This document shows, piece after piece, positions 15,745-23,137 of a stretch of 32,213 bases of DNA (positions are counted from its first letter, which is position 1; the number at the start of each line of letters is the position of its first letter). Both the position numbers and the translations under genes were made by a program. Origin of the DNA: Candidatus Poribacteria bacterium. Its GTDB lineage: Bacteria; Poribacteria; WGA-4E; WGA-3G. Below the pieces are notes generated by a model. The model saw nothing but the letters and a program-made list of their open reading frames with translations. It searched no databases and was not told the origin of the DNA. The DNA lies in assembly GCA_022827885.1 (NCBI GenBank), contig JAJEIP010000136.1:1-32213 (forward strand), read 5' to 3'.

Positions 15745-17148
15745 ATGGAACTTTTTGAAGCCGTCAGTCCGCTGGATTTTAGGTACTATGGCGGTGATGA
15801 TACTTTTATGAAACGGTTGCTACCGTATGTCTCTGAGGCAGGATATGTTACATATCAGGCGAAGGTGGAGGCGGCGTTGGTGCGCACTTTGGCAAATTAT
15901 GGGGTGTGTTCTGCTGCGATCGCTGATGAAGTAGAGGCAGCTGTAGACAGGGTAACGGCGGAAGAGGTCTACGAGGAACAGTCGCGTATTCGACACAATA
16001 TCCGTTCACTCGTCAATGTGATTCGGCGGAACATTAGTCCGGAAGCGCGCCCGTATGTCCATCTGTTCGCGACTTCTGCGGACATTCTGGATACGGCTAC
16101 TGCTTTGCGGTTCAAAGCCCTCACGGAAAACGTCATCATTCCTGATTTGGTTGCGCTGGAACAGCAATTGATTGGTCTGGCGCGTGAGCACGCAGAGACG
16201 GTGCAAATCGGTAGGACACACGGTCAACACGCGGAGCCGACGACGTTCGGTTATGCACTGGCACTTTATGTGAGTCGTCTCGGCACCCGAATCGAAGAGA
16301 TTCACAGAGCAGGACAAAACCTTCGAGGTCAATTCTCGGGGGCGGTCGGGGCGTTCAACGGACTCACGCTGATCCATGAACATCCAGAGCAGATTGAGGC
16401 GGATTTTCTCGCACTGCTTGGTTTGAAACCGTCCGATACACATACGTCAACACAGTGTGTGGAGCCGGAGTTTATCTCGGATCTGGCGTATCAGATTACG
16501 GCGGCGTATACAGTGCTTGCGAACTTCGCAGACGATATGCGACACCTCTACCGGACTGAAATCGCTGAAGTGGGTAGGAAATACAATCCGCAGTTGGTCG
16601 GCTCCTCGACGATGCCGCATAAAGTGAATCCAGAGACATATGAGAACATCAAAAGTTTGTGGAAGGCGTTTGTGCCGCGTATGCAGACTGTCTTTATGGA
16701 TAGTATCTTGGAACATCAACGCGATTTGACGAATTCGGCATCAAGCCGTTTTGTGACGGAACTGTTCACGGCGTTCGATTACGCGATCTATCGACTCCGG
16801 CGTGCGTTGGAGGAGATGGACGTGAAAGCGGATAACATGCGGCGCAACCTCGCACTGAGTGCGGAGGATACGATTGCGGAACCTATCTATCTGTTGATGG
16901 CGTATTACGGGTTTCCCGATGCTTATGACCATACCCGGAAGTTGATCGGACAGGTGCATGAGACTGGAAAGAGTTTGACGCGGTTGTTGTGGGAAGATGA
17001 AACGTTTCGTCCGTTCCTTGATAAGTTGACGGAACCGCAGCGCGAAGCACTGGGTGATCCGACGAATTATATCGGCGCCTCGGTGCGGCGCACACACGCA
17101 ACCTGCGACGAATGGGAAAAACGGATTTCTAACTTACCTTGCGGTTAA
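15745..17148 (+). CDS. purB: adenylosuccinate lyase
   Basis: 467 residues from the ATG at 15745, which has GGAG 9 nt upstream; a longer frame from a TTG at 15688 is rejected because it overlaps the promoter. The product has the purB motifs QIGRTHGQHAEPTTFG (active-site His) and the fumarase/aspartase-superfamily signature GSSTMPHKVNP. It converts SAICAR to AICAR and adenylosuccinate to AMP in purine synthesis. C-terminal ASL-C-like region ends YIGASVRRTHATCDEW. Length is normal. It stands alone here, not in a pur operon. Confidence 0.95.
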   Translation: MELFEAVSPLDFRYYGGDDTFMKRLLPYVSEAGYVTYQAKVEAALVRTLANYGVCSAAIADEVEAAVDRVTAEEVYEEQSRIRHNIRSLVNVIRRNISPEARPYVHLFATSADILDTATALRFKALTENVIIPDLVALEQQLIGLAREHAETVQIGRTHGQHAEPTTFGYALALYVSRLGTRIEEIHRAGQNLRGQFSGAVGAFNGLTLIHEHPEQIEADFLALLGLKPSDTHTSTQCVEPEFISDLAYQITAAYTVLANFADDMRHLYRTEIAEVGRKYNPQLVGSSTMPHKVNPETYENIKSLWKAFVPRMQTVFMDSILEHQRDLTNSASSRFVTELFTAFDYAIYRLRRALEEMDVKADNMRRNLALSAEDTIAEPIYLLMAYYGFPDAYDHTRKLIGQVHETGKSLTRLLWEDETFRPFLDKLTEPQREALGDPTNYIGASVRRTHATCDEWEKRISNLPCG

Positions 17149-17545
17149 ACTTCGTGCGTTTAGACTTTTACGGGCGTTCCTTAAATCCGCACTCCACTTC
17201 GTTACGTGCTACGGGTTTTGAAGTTTTGTAGATAGGATTCACACAACATCACAGACTATTACCACGCGATGGGTCTTTCCTGGAAGCCACACCTACTCAG
17301 GCATTCTGTAAGTCCTATTTATTATCAGTGTTGGTCTTGAAGTAACACCTACATTATCCAACTTTTAAGGAATCTTCAACCTAATCGCGTAGTCCGTAAC
17401 GTAGTGGAGGTGTTTTTGCTTGGGGTGTTTTTGCTTGGGTATTTCTGCGTATTGATTGGGTGTTTCTGCGGATTTCCGCAGATATACGGAAATGAACGCC
17501 AAATCCCAGATCCCACCTCACCGAACCGCAAGGAATAATTAAAAA
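17149..17545. other. ~400-bp gap with a possible MITE and a palindrome
   Basis: Contains the inverted-repeat pair described separately (17192-17409), a short direct repeat of GGTGTTTTTGCTTGGG around 17408-17440, and a perfect 8-bp palindromic stem TCTGCGGA/TCCGCAGA (17465-17482). No gene or clear promoter is seen. Confidence 0.5.
17192..17409. mobile_element. possible MITE: 22-bp terminal inverted repeats, ~218 bp
   Basis: Left arm 17192-17213 and the reverse complement of the right arm 17388-17409 agree at 19 of 22 positions (CTCCACT.CGTTACG..CTACG). Weaker similarity continues inward (TTGAAG on both sides). The interior has no open frame. Size and structure suit a miniature inverted-repeat element; no target duplication was identified. 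Confidence 0.45.
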
Positions 17546-18898
17546 ATGTTTGATATTACGTATTTAGGGCGGCGGTGCTTCCGTTTTATCAGACGCTACC
17601 CACGCACGTGGACAATAATCGGCTTTTTGCTGATCTTCAGTATCGGGATTCGACTGGGGCAGACGGGATCCGTCAACAAAATAATCGATTACTTCCGCTC
17701 CTTTACGGATCGTGAGCGGATGGATGTAACAAAATCGGTTGCGCGGGGAATTGTGCATCGACAGATACAAGACAAGGGTATGTTAACGAACATCCTTGCG
17801 GTGTCGCCAGAGGCTGTAGACATCCGTCCATACCGAGCGTTGAGTGCGGGGATCGGGACGGAAACATTGGTGTCGCTTGCGCGACGGCACAAGGCACTCG
17901 CTGCAATAAACGGTGGTTTCTTTGAGATGGTGGGGACGTTCCGTGGTGAGTCCGTCGGGGCATTGAAGATTGACGGTGAATGGGTCAGTGAGCCGGAACA
18001 GGGCAGAGCGGTGATCGGGTTCCGAAGGGTTGACGGAAAAATCGAAGCTTACATCGACAGGATTGCGCTGCGGCAGGAACTCGTTCTACCGAGCGGAGAG
18101 GCGTTGCGAATTGACGGTATGAATCGGAACCGCGGTAGAAACGAATTGGTCCTTTACCGTCCACATTTCCACATCGTGACCTTGACGATGCCGGATGGCG
18201 TAGAAGTCGTTGTGAGAAATGGGGAAGTGGTCGGTATCCACGAGGGGCAAGGGAGTTTGCGGATTCCGGCGGACGGTTACGTTTTATCTGCAAGCGGTAA
18301 GAAACGTGGTGAACTCTTATCACATATCGCTGAAGGTGATGGCGTTCAAATTCGTGAGACAATCATTCCTGAACGCGTCGGGGATAGTAATTTATGGGCA
18401 AGTTTCGTGCATATTGTCGGCGGAGGTCCGTTACTGCTGCAGGACGGGACCACGTCTTCCACACAGGCATACGAGCGAGAGGGTTTCGATCGGGCATTTC
18501 ACAGTTTCTGGCATCCACGGACAGCCGTCGGTAAAAAGGCGGACGGCACCCTCCTTTTTGTGACGATAACGGCGGCAGAGGCAGGCGTTCGACGTGGTGT
18601 CATGTTGACACGGCTGGCGGAACTGTTTCTGGAATGGGGTGCGACGGATGCGCTGAATCTTGACGGCGGCAATTCATCGATGTTAGTTATCCGAGATGAG
18701 GTCGTGAGCGTCAAACAGAAAGCGGCTGCGTCTGATACCTCGCGTGATGCATCGGAAGGGGAAAAGACACAAGTAAAGAAAAAAGCGCGAGTAGAGAAGA
18801 ACGCGAAGACTGCCCGCGGGAATCGTCGGATACGTCCGATGCCGAGACAACAGGGACGCGCCATTTCGGATGCAATCTTGATTTTTTCACGTTTTTAA
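17546..18898 (+). CDS. membrane-anchored phosphodiester glycosidase (NAGPA-like) domain protein
   Basis: 450 residues. A single N-terminal membrane segment (~21-38, WTIIGFLLIFSIGIRLG) suggests export with retention. The body has the hallmarks of the phosphodiester glycosidase/NAGPA family: INGGFF (121-126), HPRTAVGKKADGTLLFVTI, and LNLDGGNSSMLV (~370-381). Relatives cleave N-acetylglucosamine-type phosphodiesters or act on exopolysaccharide; the substrate here is unknown. A Lys/Arg/Ala-rich low-complexity insert (~395-435) precedes the last strand (ISDAILIF), splitting the domain near its end. AAGGA lies ~10 nt before the ATG. The promoter of the next module begins inside its last codons. Confidence 0.87.
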   Translation: MFDITYLGRRCFRFIRRYPRTWTIIGFLLIFSIGIRLGQTGSVNKIIDYFRSFTDRERMDVTKSVARGIVHRQIQDKGMLTNILAVSPEAVDIRPYRALSAGIGTETLVSLARRHKALAAINGGFFEMVGTFRGESVGALKIDGEWVSEPEQGRAVIGFRRVDGKIEAYIDRIALRQELVLPSGEALRIDGMNRNRGRNELVLYRPHFHIVTLTMPDGVEVVVRNGEVVGIHEGQGSLRIPADGYVLSASGKKRGELLSHIAEGDGVQIRETIIPERVGDSNLWASFVHIVGGGPLLLQDGTTSSTQAYEREGFDRAFHSFWHPRTAVGKKADGTLLFVTITAAEAGVRRGVMLTRLAELFLEWGATDALNLDGGNSSMLVIRDEVVSVKQKAAASDTSRDASEGEKTQVKKKARVEKNAKTARGNRRIRPMPRQQGRAISDAILIFSRF

Positions 18899-18906
18899 GT
18901 TATAAT
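18878..18906 (+). promoter_or_regulatory. predicted promoter for the PIN/antitoxin pair
   Basis: -35 TTGATT (18878-18883) inside the preceding gene, 17-bp spacer, perfect -10 TATAAT (18901-18906). Predicted start near 18913, about 77 nt before the toxin start. Confidence 0.6.
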
Positions 18907-18989
18907 AGAGCAAAGAGATATCCTATAGCAGGTATCGGAAGAAACACACGTTACTTTAAGTCGAAAGAAACAAATCAGAGACGGAAGAC

Positions 18990-19481
18990 TTGCAAACTGA
19001 CACTCAATTCTGGAAAATCTATCTTGATACCTGCTGTTTGGGCCGCTTTTTTGACGATCAAACGCAAGACCGAGTTCGACGTGAAACTGAAGCCGTTGGT
19101 ACAATCCTTGAAACCTTTCGCCAAGGGGAATGGAGATGGCTCGTTAGTACAGTCTTAGAAATTGAAGTTAACAGGAACCTTAATTTTAGCCAACGTCTCC
19201 GAGTAAGATCCTTACTCGCGCGTGCTAACCAATTTATTTTACTCACGGAAGCAGAGATATCACGAGCCACTACGCTTGAATCCTTGGGTTTTAAATCCTT
19301 TGATGCCCTACATATTGCCTCCGCTGAAAGTGGTCCTGCAGATATTTTGTTGACAACTGACGACCGATTCGTGAGAAGAGCGAAACGTGTTTCTGAACAA
19401 CTTCATGTCCGAGTTGAAAATCCACACACGTGGTTACAGGAGATTATTAGAAATGGACGCTCACAAGATGACGGATCTTGA
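18990..19481 (+). CDS. PIN-domain toxin-like nuclease (VapC-like)
   Basis: 163 residues with a PIN fold and its acidic active site: Asp13 in YLDTCCLGR, Glu57/Glu59 in VLEIEVN, Asp105 in SFDALHIASAE, and Asp124/Asp125 in LLTTDDRFVRRA. PIN toxins are Mg-dependent ribonucleases that target tRNA or rRNA. The start is a TTG with GGAAG just upstream; no ATG fits. It overlaps the downstream gene by 29 nt, the tight coupling typical of toxin-antitoxin pairs, but with the toxin first. No VapB-like gene precedes it. Confidence 0.85.
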   Translation: MQTDTQFWKIYLDTCCLGRFFDDQTQDRVRRETEAVGTILETFRQGEWRWLVSTVLEIEVNRNLNFSQRLRVRSLLARANQFILLTEAEISRATTLESLGFKSFDALHIASAESGPADILLTTDDRFVRRAKRVSEQLHVRVENPHTWLQEIIRNGRSQDDGS

Positions 19482-19893
19482 GATCTATGAACTTGGCATT
19501 GAACTCCTTATTGATAAATTCGGTCCCACTGGAATGATGCGTTTTTTTTCAAAAGGTGATCTGGGTAAGGGTGATTATTCTGTAGATCGACACAAACTTC
19601 CCCAACCAGATATGGATACAATTGTAAAGGAGATTCAAAGTGCTCAAGGGGCAGAGCAGCCATGTATGAAAGCATGGGGAACCGCTCCCTGTCAAGTGGA
19701 TACCCAAAAAATGACAGATATTGAGGTTTATGAAGTTGGGGTTAAGTATCTTAAAGATGAACTCGGTCCGATTGGTTTTTCTCGGTTTCTTTCACAATGT
19801 GAACCTTTGGCTGGCGACTACTTTCCAGATCGGGACAAACGTTCAATGCCAAGTATTGATACAATCATTAAGGAAACTGAACAGGAAAATTAA
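19453..19893 (+). CDS. two-repeat antitoxin-like protein, partner of the PIN toxin
   Basis: 146 residues from the ATG at 19453 (AGGAG 10 nt upstream); a longer frame from 19387 lies inside the toxin gene and is less likely. The protein is two copies of one ~56-residue unit (6-61 and 87-142): MTD-EIYE-G---L-D--GP-G--RF-S----GDY--DR-K---P--DTI-KE, joined by a Cys-containing linker. Single-unit proteins with the GxxRF...GDYxxDR pattern occur, from memory, in cyanobacteria next to PIN toxins and act as probable antitoxins. The internal duplication makes this one unusual. Function is inferred from pattern and neighbour only. Confidence 0.75.
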   Translation: MDAHKMTDLEIYELGIELLIDKFGPTGMMRFFSKGDLGKGDYSVDRHKLPQPDMDTIVKEIQSAQGAEQPCMKAWGTAPCQVDTQKMTDIEVYEVGVKYLKDELGPIGFSRFLSQCEPLAGDYFPDRDKRSMPSIDTIIKETEQEN

Positions 19894-19967
19894 AATCCTA
19901 AATCCTGTCTCTGGCTACGAACACATCGAACAGTAAGAAAATAAGCGGAATGAGAGGAGGAAAGGTC

Positions 19968-20900
19968 ATGTCAAACATTAATAGACGCCCGGAACCTCGG
20001 AAGAGATCGGATGTTGATAACAAACACCGGGAACTTATATCCAGCGCAGCATCGAAACTGGAAACCAAAAGACTGTCGCGACGTTCCTTTTTCAAAGGTT
20101 CCGTTGGACTGGCTGCCGCTGCACTTGCCGCCGATACGTTGATTTTGCCAGCAGATGCCCAGTGGCGGTTCCGAGAATATCTCCCTTATGACGCAGCAGG
20201 AGATTATCACTACGGACGATACGGGCGGATTGAACATCACTATCCTGAGATGAATCCGACGGGTGAAAAGTTTACGTTTGTTCGACTCAAGTACCCCGGT
20301 GGCGATTGGTATACGAATATTGTCAATTACTATTACTGGCAATCGGATTTGCAATTTGCTAAGGTCCTCGCCGCCAATACAACAATCAATGTGGAGGTGC
20401 GTGAGCATCCGCAATATGTTGACATTGACGATGAAGGTTTATTCGCCTATCCGTTCCTCTATATGACAGGACATGTCGGGATTCGGCTTTCTCCGCAACA
20501 GGTCCGCAAGTTGCGGGAATATTTTGAACGGGGTGGTTTCCTCCACGTCGAAGATTGCGATGCACGCTTGAACAACTACCGCGGCGGCTTGCGTCCGCAT
20601 ATCTATGACATGATGCGGCAGGTCTATCCGGAAAAGAATTTTGAACGACTGGAGATGAGTCATCCGATTTACCATACCCTCTACGAGCACGATGAGTACC
20701 TCGGGGGTGACAAACTTATCCGTGATGTCTGCGACTATGACGAGGCAATCATGGACGATGACCGTGTGATTGCCTATTTCTCTCCGAGCGACCTGAATTG
20801 CGCATGGGAAGGTAGACCGTGTGAACCGGGTGGTGAGGAGCAGCGGAAGTGGGCATTTGAACAGGGGATGAACGTGGTTGCATACGCACTGACGCGATAA
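19968..20900 (+). CDS. Tat-exported DUF4159-like protein
   Basis: 310 residues from the ATG at 19968, chosen because AGGAGG lies just before it. The twin-arginine signal SRRSFFKGSVGLAAAALAA (from residue 37) directs folded export, ending near PADA. The mature part opens with FTFVRLKYPGGDWY and includes HVGIRLSPQQVRKLREYF and GGFLHVEDCDA, typical of DUF4159, a glutamine-amidotransferase-like fold of unknown role. Usual partners (MoxR ATPase, DUF58, BatA) are not adjacent. Ends normally (NVVAYALTR). Confidence 0.82.
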   Translation: MSNINRRPEPRKRSDVDNKHRELISSAASKLETKRLSRRSFFKGSVGLAAAALAADTLILPADAQWRFREYLPYDAAGDYHYGRYGRIEHHYPEMNPTGEKFTFVRLKYPGGDWYTNIVNYYYWQSDLQFAKVLAANTTINVEVREHPQYVDIDDEGLFAYPFLYMTGHVGIRLSPQQVRKLREYFERGGFLHVEDCDARLNNYRGGLRPHIYDMMRQVYPEKNFERLEMSHPIYHTLYEHDEYLGGDKLIRDVCDYDEAIMDDDRVIAYFSPSDLNCAWEGRPCEPGGEEQRKWAFEQGMNVVAYALTR

Positions 20901-20939
20901 TTTTTTAATTTACCTTGCGGTCAGCAGTTCAGAAGCGTC

Positions 20940-21028
20940 GCGAGCACAGCTCGCTCCTACAAATGGCATTTCTGTTCTCAGTGCCGTTATCCCTTCGCGC
21001 GCGTCGCGAGCACAGTTCGCTCCTACAG
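20940..21028 (+). repeat. pair of hairpin-family elements between converging genes
   Basis: GCGAGC/GCTCGC around ACA (20940-20954, then TCCTACA) and GCGAGC/GTTCGC around ACA (21006-21020, then TCCTACAG). The two are 66 bp apart, sharing CGTCGCGAGCACAG.TCGCTCCTACA. They lie between converging stop codons; the second overlaps the end of the oxidoreductase gene. Confidence 0.75.
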
Positions 21029-22255
21029 ATGGGAGAGTAGTTTTTCTCGGAGGCGTTCATAGGCAAGATTCGCGCCAGCGATGTTGCCTGAAGCCGGGCC
21101 GATTTGAAGTTGCGCGATGGTGCCAGATCCGAATAGGTTCTCAATCGGATGGAGTTGTAAATCGGTATCAAGTTGCGGGAGTCCGCAGACAAGCGGGATT
21201 TGGTGCTGCGCAAGTAATTCCGTTAAAAATCCGTAACGACGCAGATCAAATCTATACCCTGTGGCAAAGATGACACGAGACACATCCGTCATAACACTAC
21301 ACGTGGTTTCAACCCGCAGCCTTCGGGTAGGCAGACCTTCCTTTTCGGTCGTGATGTTATGGATACGGGTTTCGGGATAGATGTCAACCTTCGGCGTATT
21401 CAACAAAGCCGCCATAATATCGGGCGTGATGCTTCCTTCGCCTCTGTTCTGTTGAATTATCTCATAACGCCGCTGAAAATCTGTTTCGCTTGCAAATTTA
21501 GCGAGTGCTTTGGGACCTAACCATACCGGCGGAAAATCGAACTGCTCCGTCTTTAACCCCTTCCGAGCAATCAGTGCTACATCATGCCCGCGTTCACTGA
21601 GACTTTTTGCAAGTGTCCCTGCTGTCAATCCACCGCCAACGATAACGATTCGGCTTCCCTTATCGTCTCGCTTATCCGCACCATCCACCGAAAATTCGGA
21701 GGCGTGTAAAATCTGATCGGGGTATCGGCGTTGCCATTGGACCAACTCAGGTGGAACGTAAGCGCAGTCATCGCTCCCGATGGCGAGGACAACACAACCG
21801 CTCCGAAAGCCTTCACTGTTTGTCGAGATGAGTCGGAACGGAAATCTACCTGCCCCTTTGTCCCACCGCAATTTCGCCACATCAAACTGATAATACACCC
21901 GATGTTCTCTGAGTTCAGCGAGCGTACTTTTGCAGAAATCCCAAAAAAGTTGCGTGGAGGGTTGAGAATACGGAGGTGCCAACGCATTCGTTCGGTTGTG
22001 ACGTTCAGCGTATTCAACGATACCGAGCGCATCGGGTGTAATGTGATGAACAGCGGGAGAGCGGAGAAACGTCATGCCTTGGCGTTCGGTTTTAGACCGC
22101 CATTGGGTGAGGGGGTGTGAATGCCGATCGACAACCGCGAGGTGTTTCGCTGCTGCGGGTATATCGCGGAGCAGCCGGAGTGCGATAGACACACCGTGTA
22201 TCCCGCCACCGATGATGGTAATTGGGATATTCCGATGTGATAAGTAGCTATTCAT
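21023..22255 (-). CDS. FAD/NAD(P)-binding oxidoreductase (flavin monooxygenase-like)
   Basis: 410 residues with two dinucleotide-binding folds: ITIIGGGIHGVSIALRLL near the start for FAD, and RIVIVGGGLTAGTLAKSL near residue 205 for NAD(P). ATGYRFDL near residue 330 is the usual 'ATG' motif. The layout is that of N-hydroxylating or flavin-containing monooxygenases and related reductases; the substrate is not evident. It starts 11 nt after the stop of the upstream lipoprotein gene, so they are likely co-transcribed. C-terminus normal. Confidence 0.85.
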   Translation of the reverse strand: MNSYLSHRNIPITIIGGGIHGVSIALRLLRDIPAAAKHLAVVDRHSHPLTQWRSKTERQGMTFLRSPAVHHITPDALGIVEYAERHNRTNALAPPYSQPSTQLFWDFCKSTLAELREHRVYYQFDVAKLRWDKGAGRFPFRLISTNSEGFRSGCVVLAIGSDDCAYVPPELVQWQRRYPDQILHASEFSVDGADKRDDKGSRIVIVGGGLTAGTLAKSLSERGHDVALIARKGLKTEQFDFPPVWLGPKALAKFASETDFQRRYEIIQQNRGEGSITPDIMAALLNTPKVDIYPETRIHNITTEKEGLPTRRLRVETTCSVMTDVSRVIFATGYRFDLRRYGFLTELLAQHQIPLVCGLPQLDTDLQLHPIENLFGSGTIAQLQIGPASGNIAGANLAYERLREKLLSHL

Positions 22256-22266
22256 TTTTTGGAACC

Positions 22267-23109
22267 CTAATCCGCATTCGGTGCTGGCAGATGCACGCTC
22301 TTTAACGCGAAGGTTTGTGACAACGGTTCATCAACGGCACGATAGCGACTGTAACGATACTGGACGACCCCAACGGCGGGTGCGATCCAATAAATTGCGG
22401 GTGGACTAATTAAGAACACCGAGGGTTCTGGACTATCTCCGTAAACGACCTCTTCGTGAACGACATACGTTGTGTAACTACCAGCGGGAACGGTAACCCG
22501 CTCGTTGTCGCTCACTACATAGCGCGTGACTGTGACAGGTATTCCAGCGGTCTTCTCAAAAACCACCCACTCTTTCCCGACTTCCAATGGAAAATCCCAG
22601 AGACGGCGCGGCGGAAAATGCTTTCGGTGAGATATGCTCAGAAAACCCGGATTATCAAAATCTGGAAGGTACATGTCAAACGCGGATTCCGTCAACGCTC
22701 GATGGGTCTTAGAAAAATAGGTCGCAAAAATTGGGAACGAGAATCCGTCAAAAAATTCGGTTTCTATCCGCAAATAATACGCGTTCGCCGCTAAGTGGTC
22801 AACAGCCTCAACACTGAATTGGTCGGGTTCTCCGGTGGTCAGTTCACTGATGGTGAGTTGTCGATGCGTTGTGCCACTGATATCGCGTGTGCCTTCGACG
22901 CGCACGGTGAATTCCTGATTGGTGTCAACATTGCGGTATGTCCATGCGGAACCCGGAGCCGTTGGGAGATCGATAGCTTGGAAGCCTCTTGTTTCAGGGG
23001 GTGGGAGCGTCGTCTCGCCGTGGGGGTCAATGAGCCCTTCATCTCCACAACTACAGAGAAGCAGCAAAAAAAATATAATGGTTTTCGGTAAAAAGATCCT
23101 ACTGCGCAT
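22267..23109 (-). CDS. lipoprotein of unknown function
   Basis: 280 residues. Lipobox LCSC (Cys21) after a strong hydrophobic stretch (TIIFFLLLLCS) indicates a lipoprotein. The mature part is beta-rich: PGSAWTYRNVDTNQEFTVRV near the front and APAVGVVQYRY near the end, a pattern seen in secreted proteins that open with 'G..W.Y' and close with 'vGlvk'. GAGGAG lies 6 nt before the ATG. It is the middle gene of a three-gene leftward cluster, 28 nt after the metalloprotease. Confidence 0.8.
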   Translation of the reverse strand: MRSRIFLPKTIIFFLLLLCSCGDEGLIDPHGETTLPPPETRGFQAIDLPTAPGSAWTYRNVDTNQEFTVRVEGTRDISGTTHRQLTISELTTGEPDQFSVEAVDHLAANAYYLRIETEFFDGFSFPIFATYFSKTHRALTESAFDMYLPDFDNPGFLSISHRKHFPPRRLWDFPLEVGKEWVVFEKTAGIPVTVTRYVVSDNERVTVPAGSYTTYVVHEEVVYGDSPEPSVFLISPPAIYWIAPAVGVVQYRYSRYRAVDEPLSQTFALKSVHLPAPNAD

Positions 23110-23137
23110 CAGACTCCTCTTTAACTGACAACTTTTA

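Noticed and set aside
19387-19452. Longer start for the antitoxin-like gene
   Set aside because: The extra codons lie inside the toxin gene and precede a good AGGAG site and ATG.
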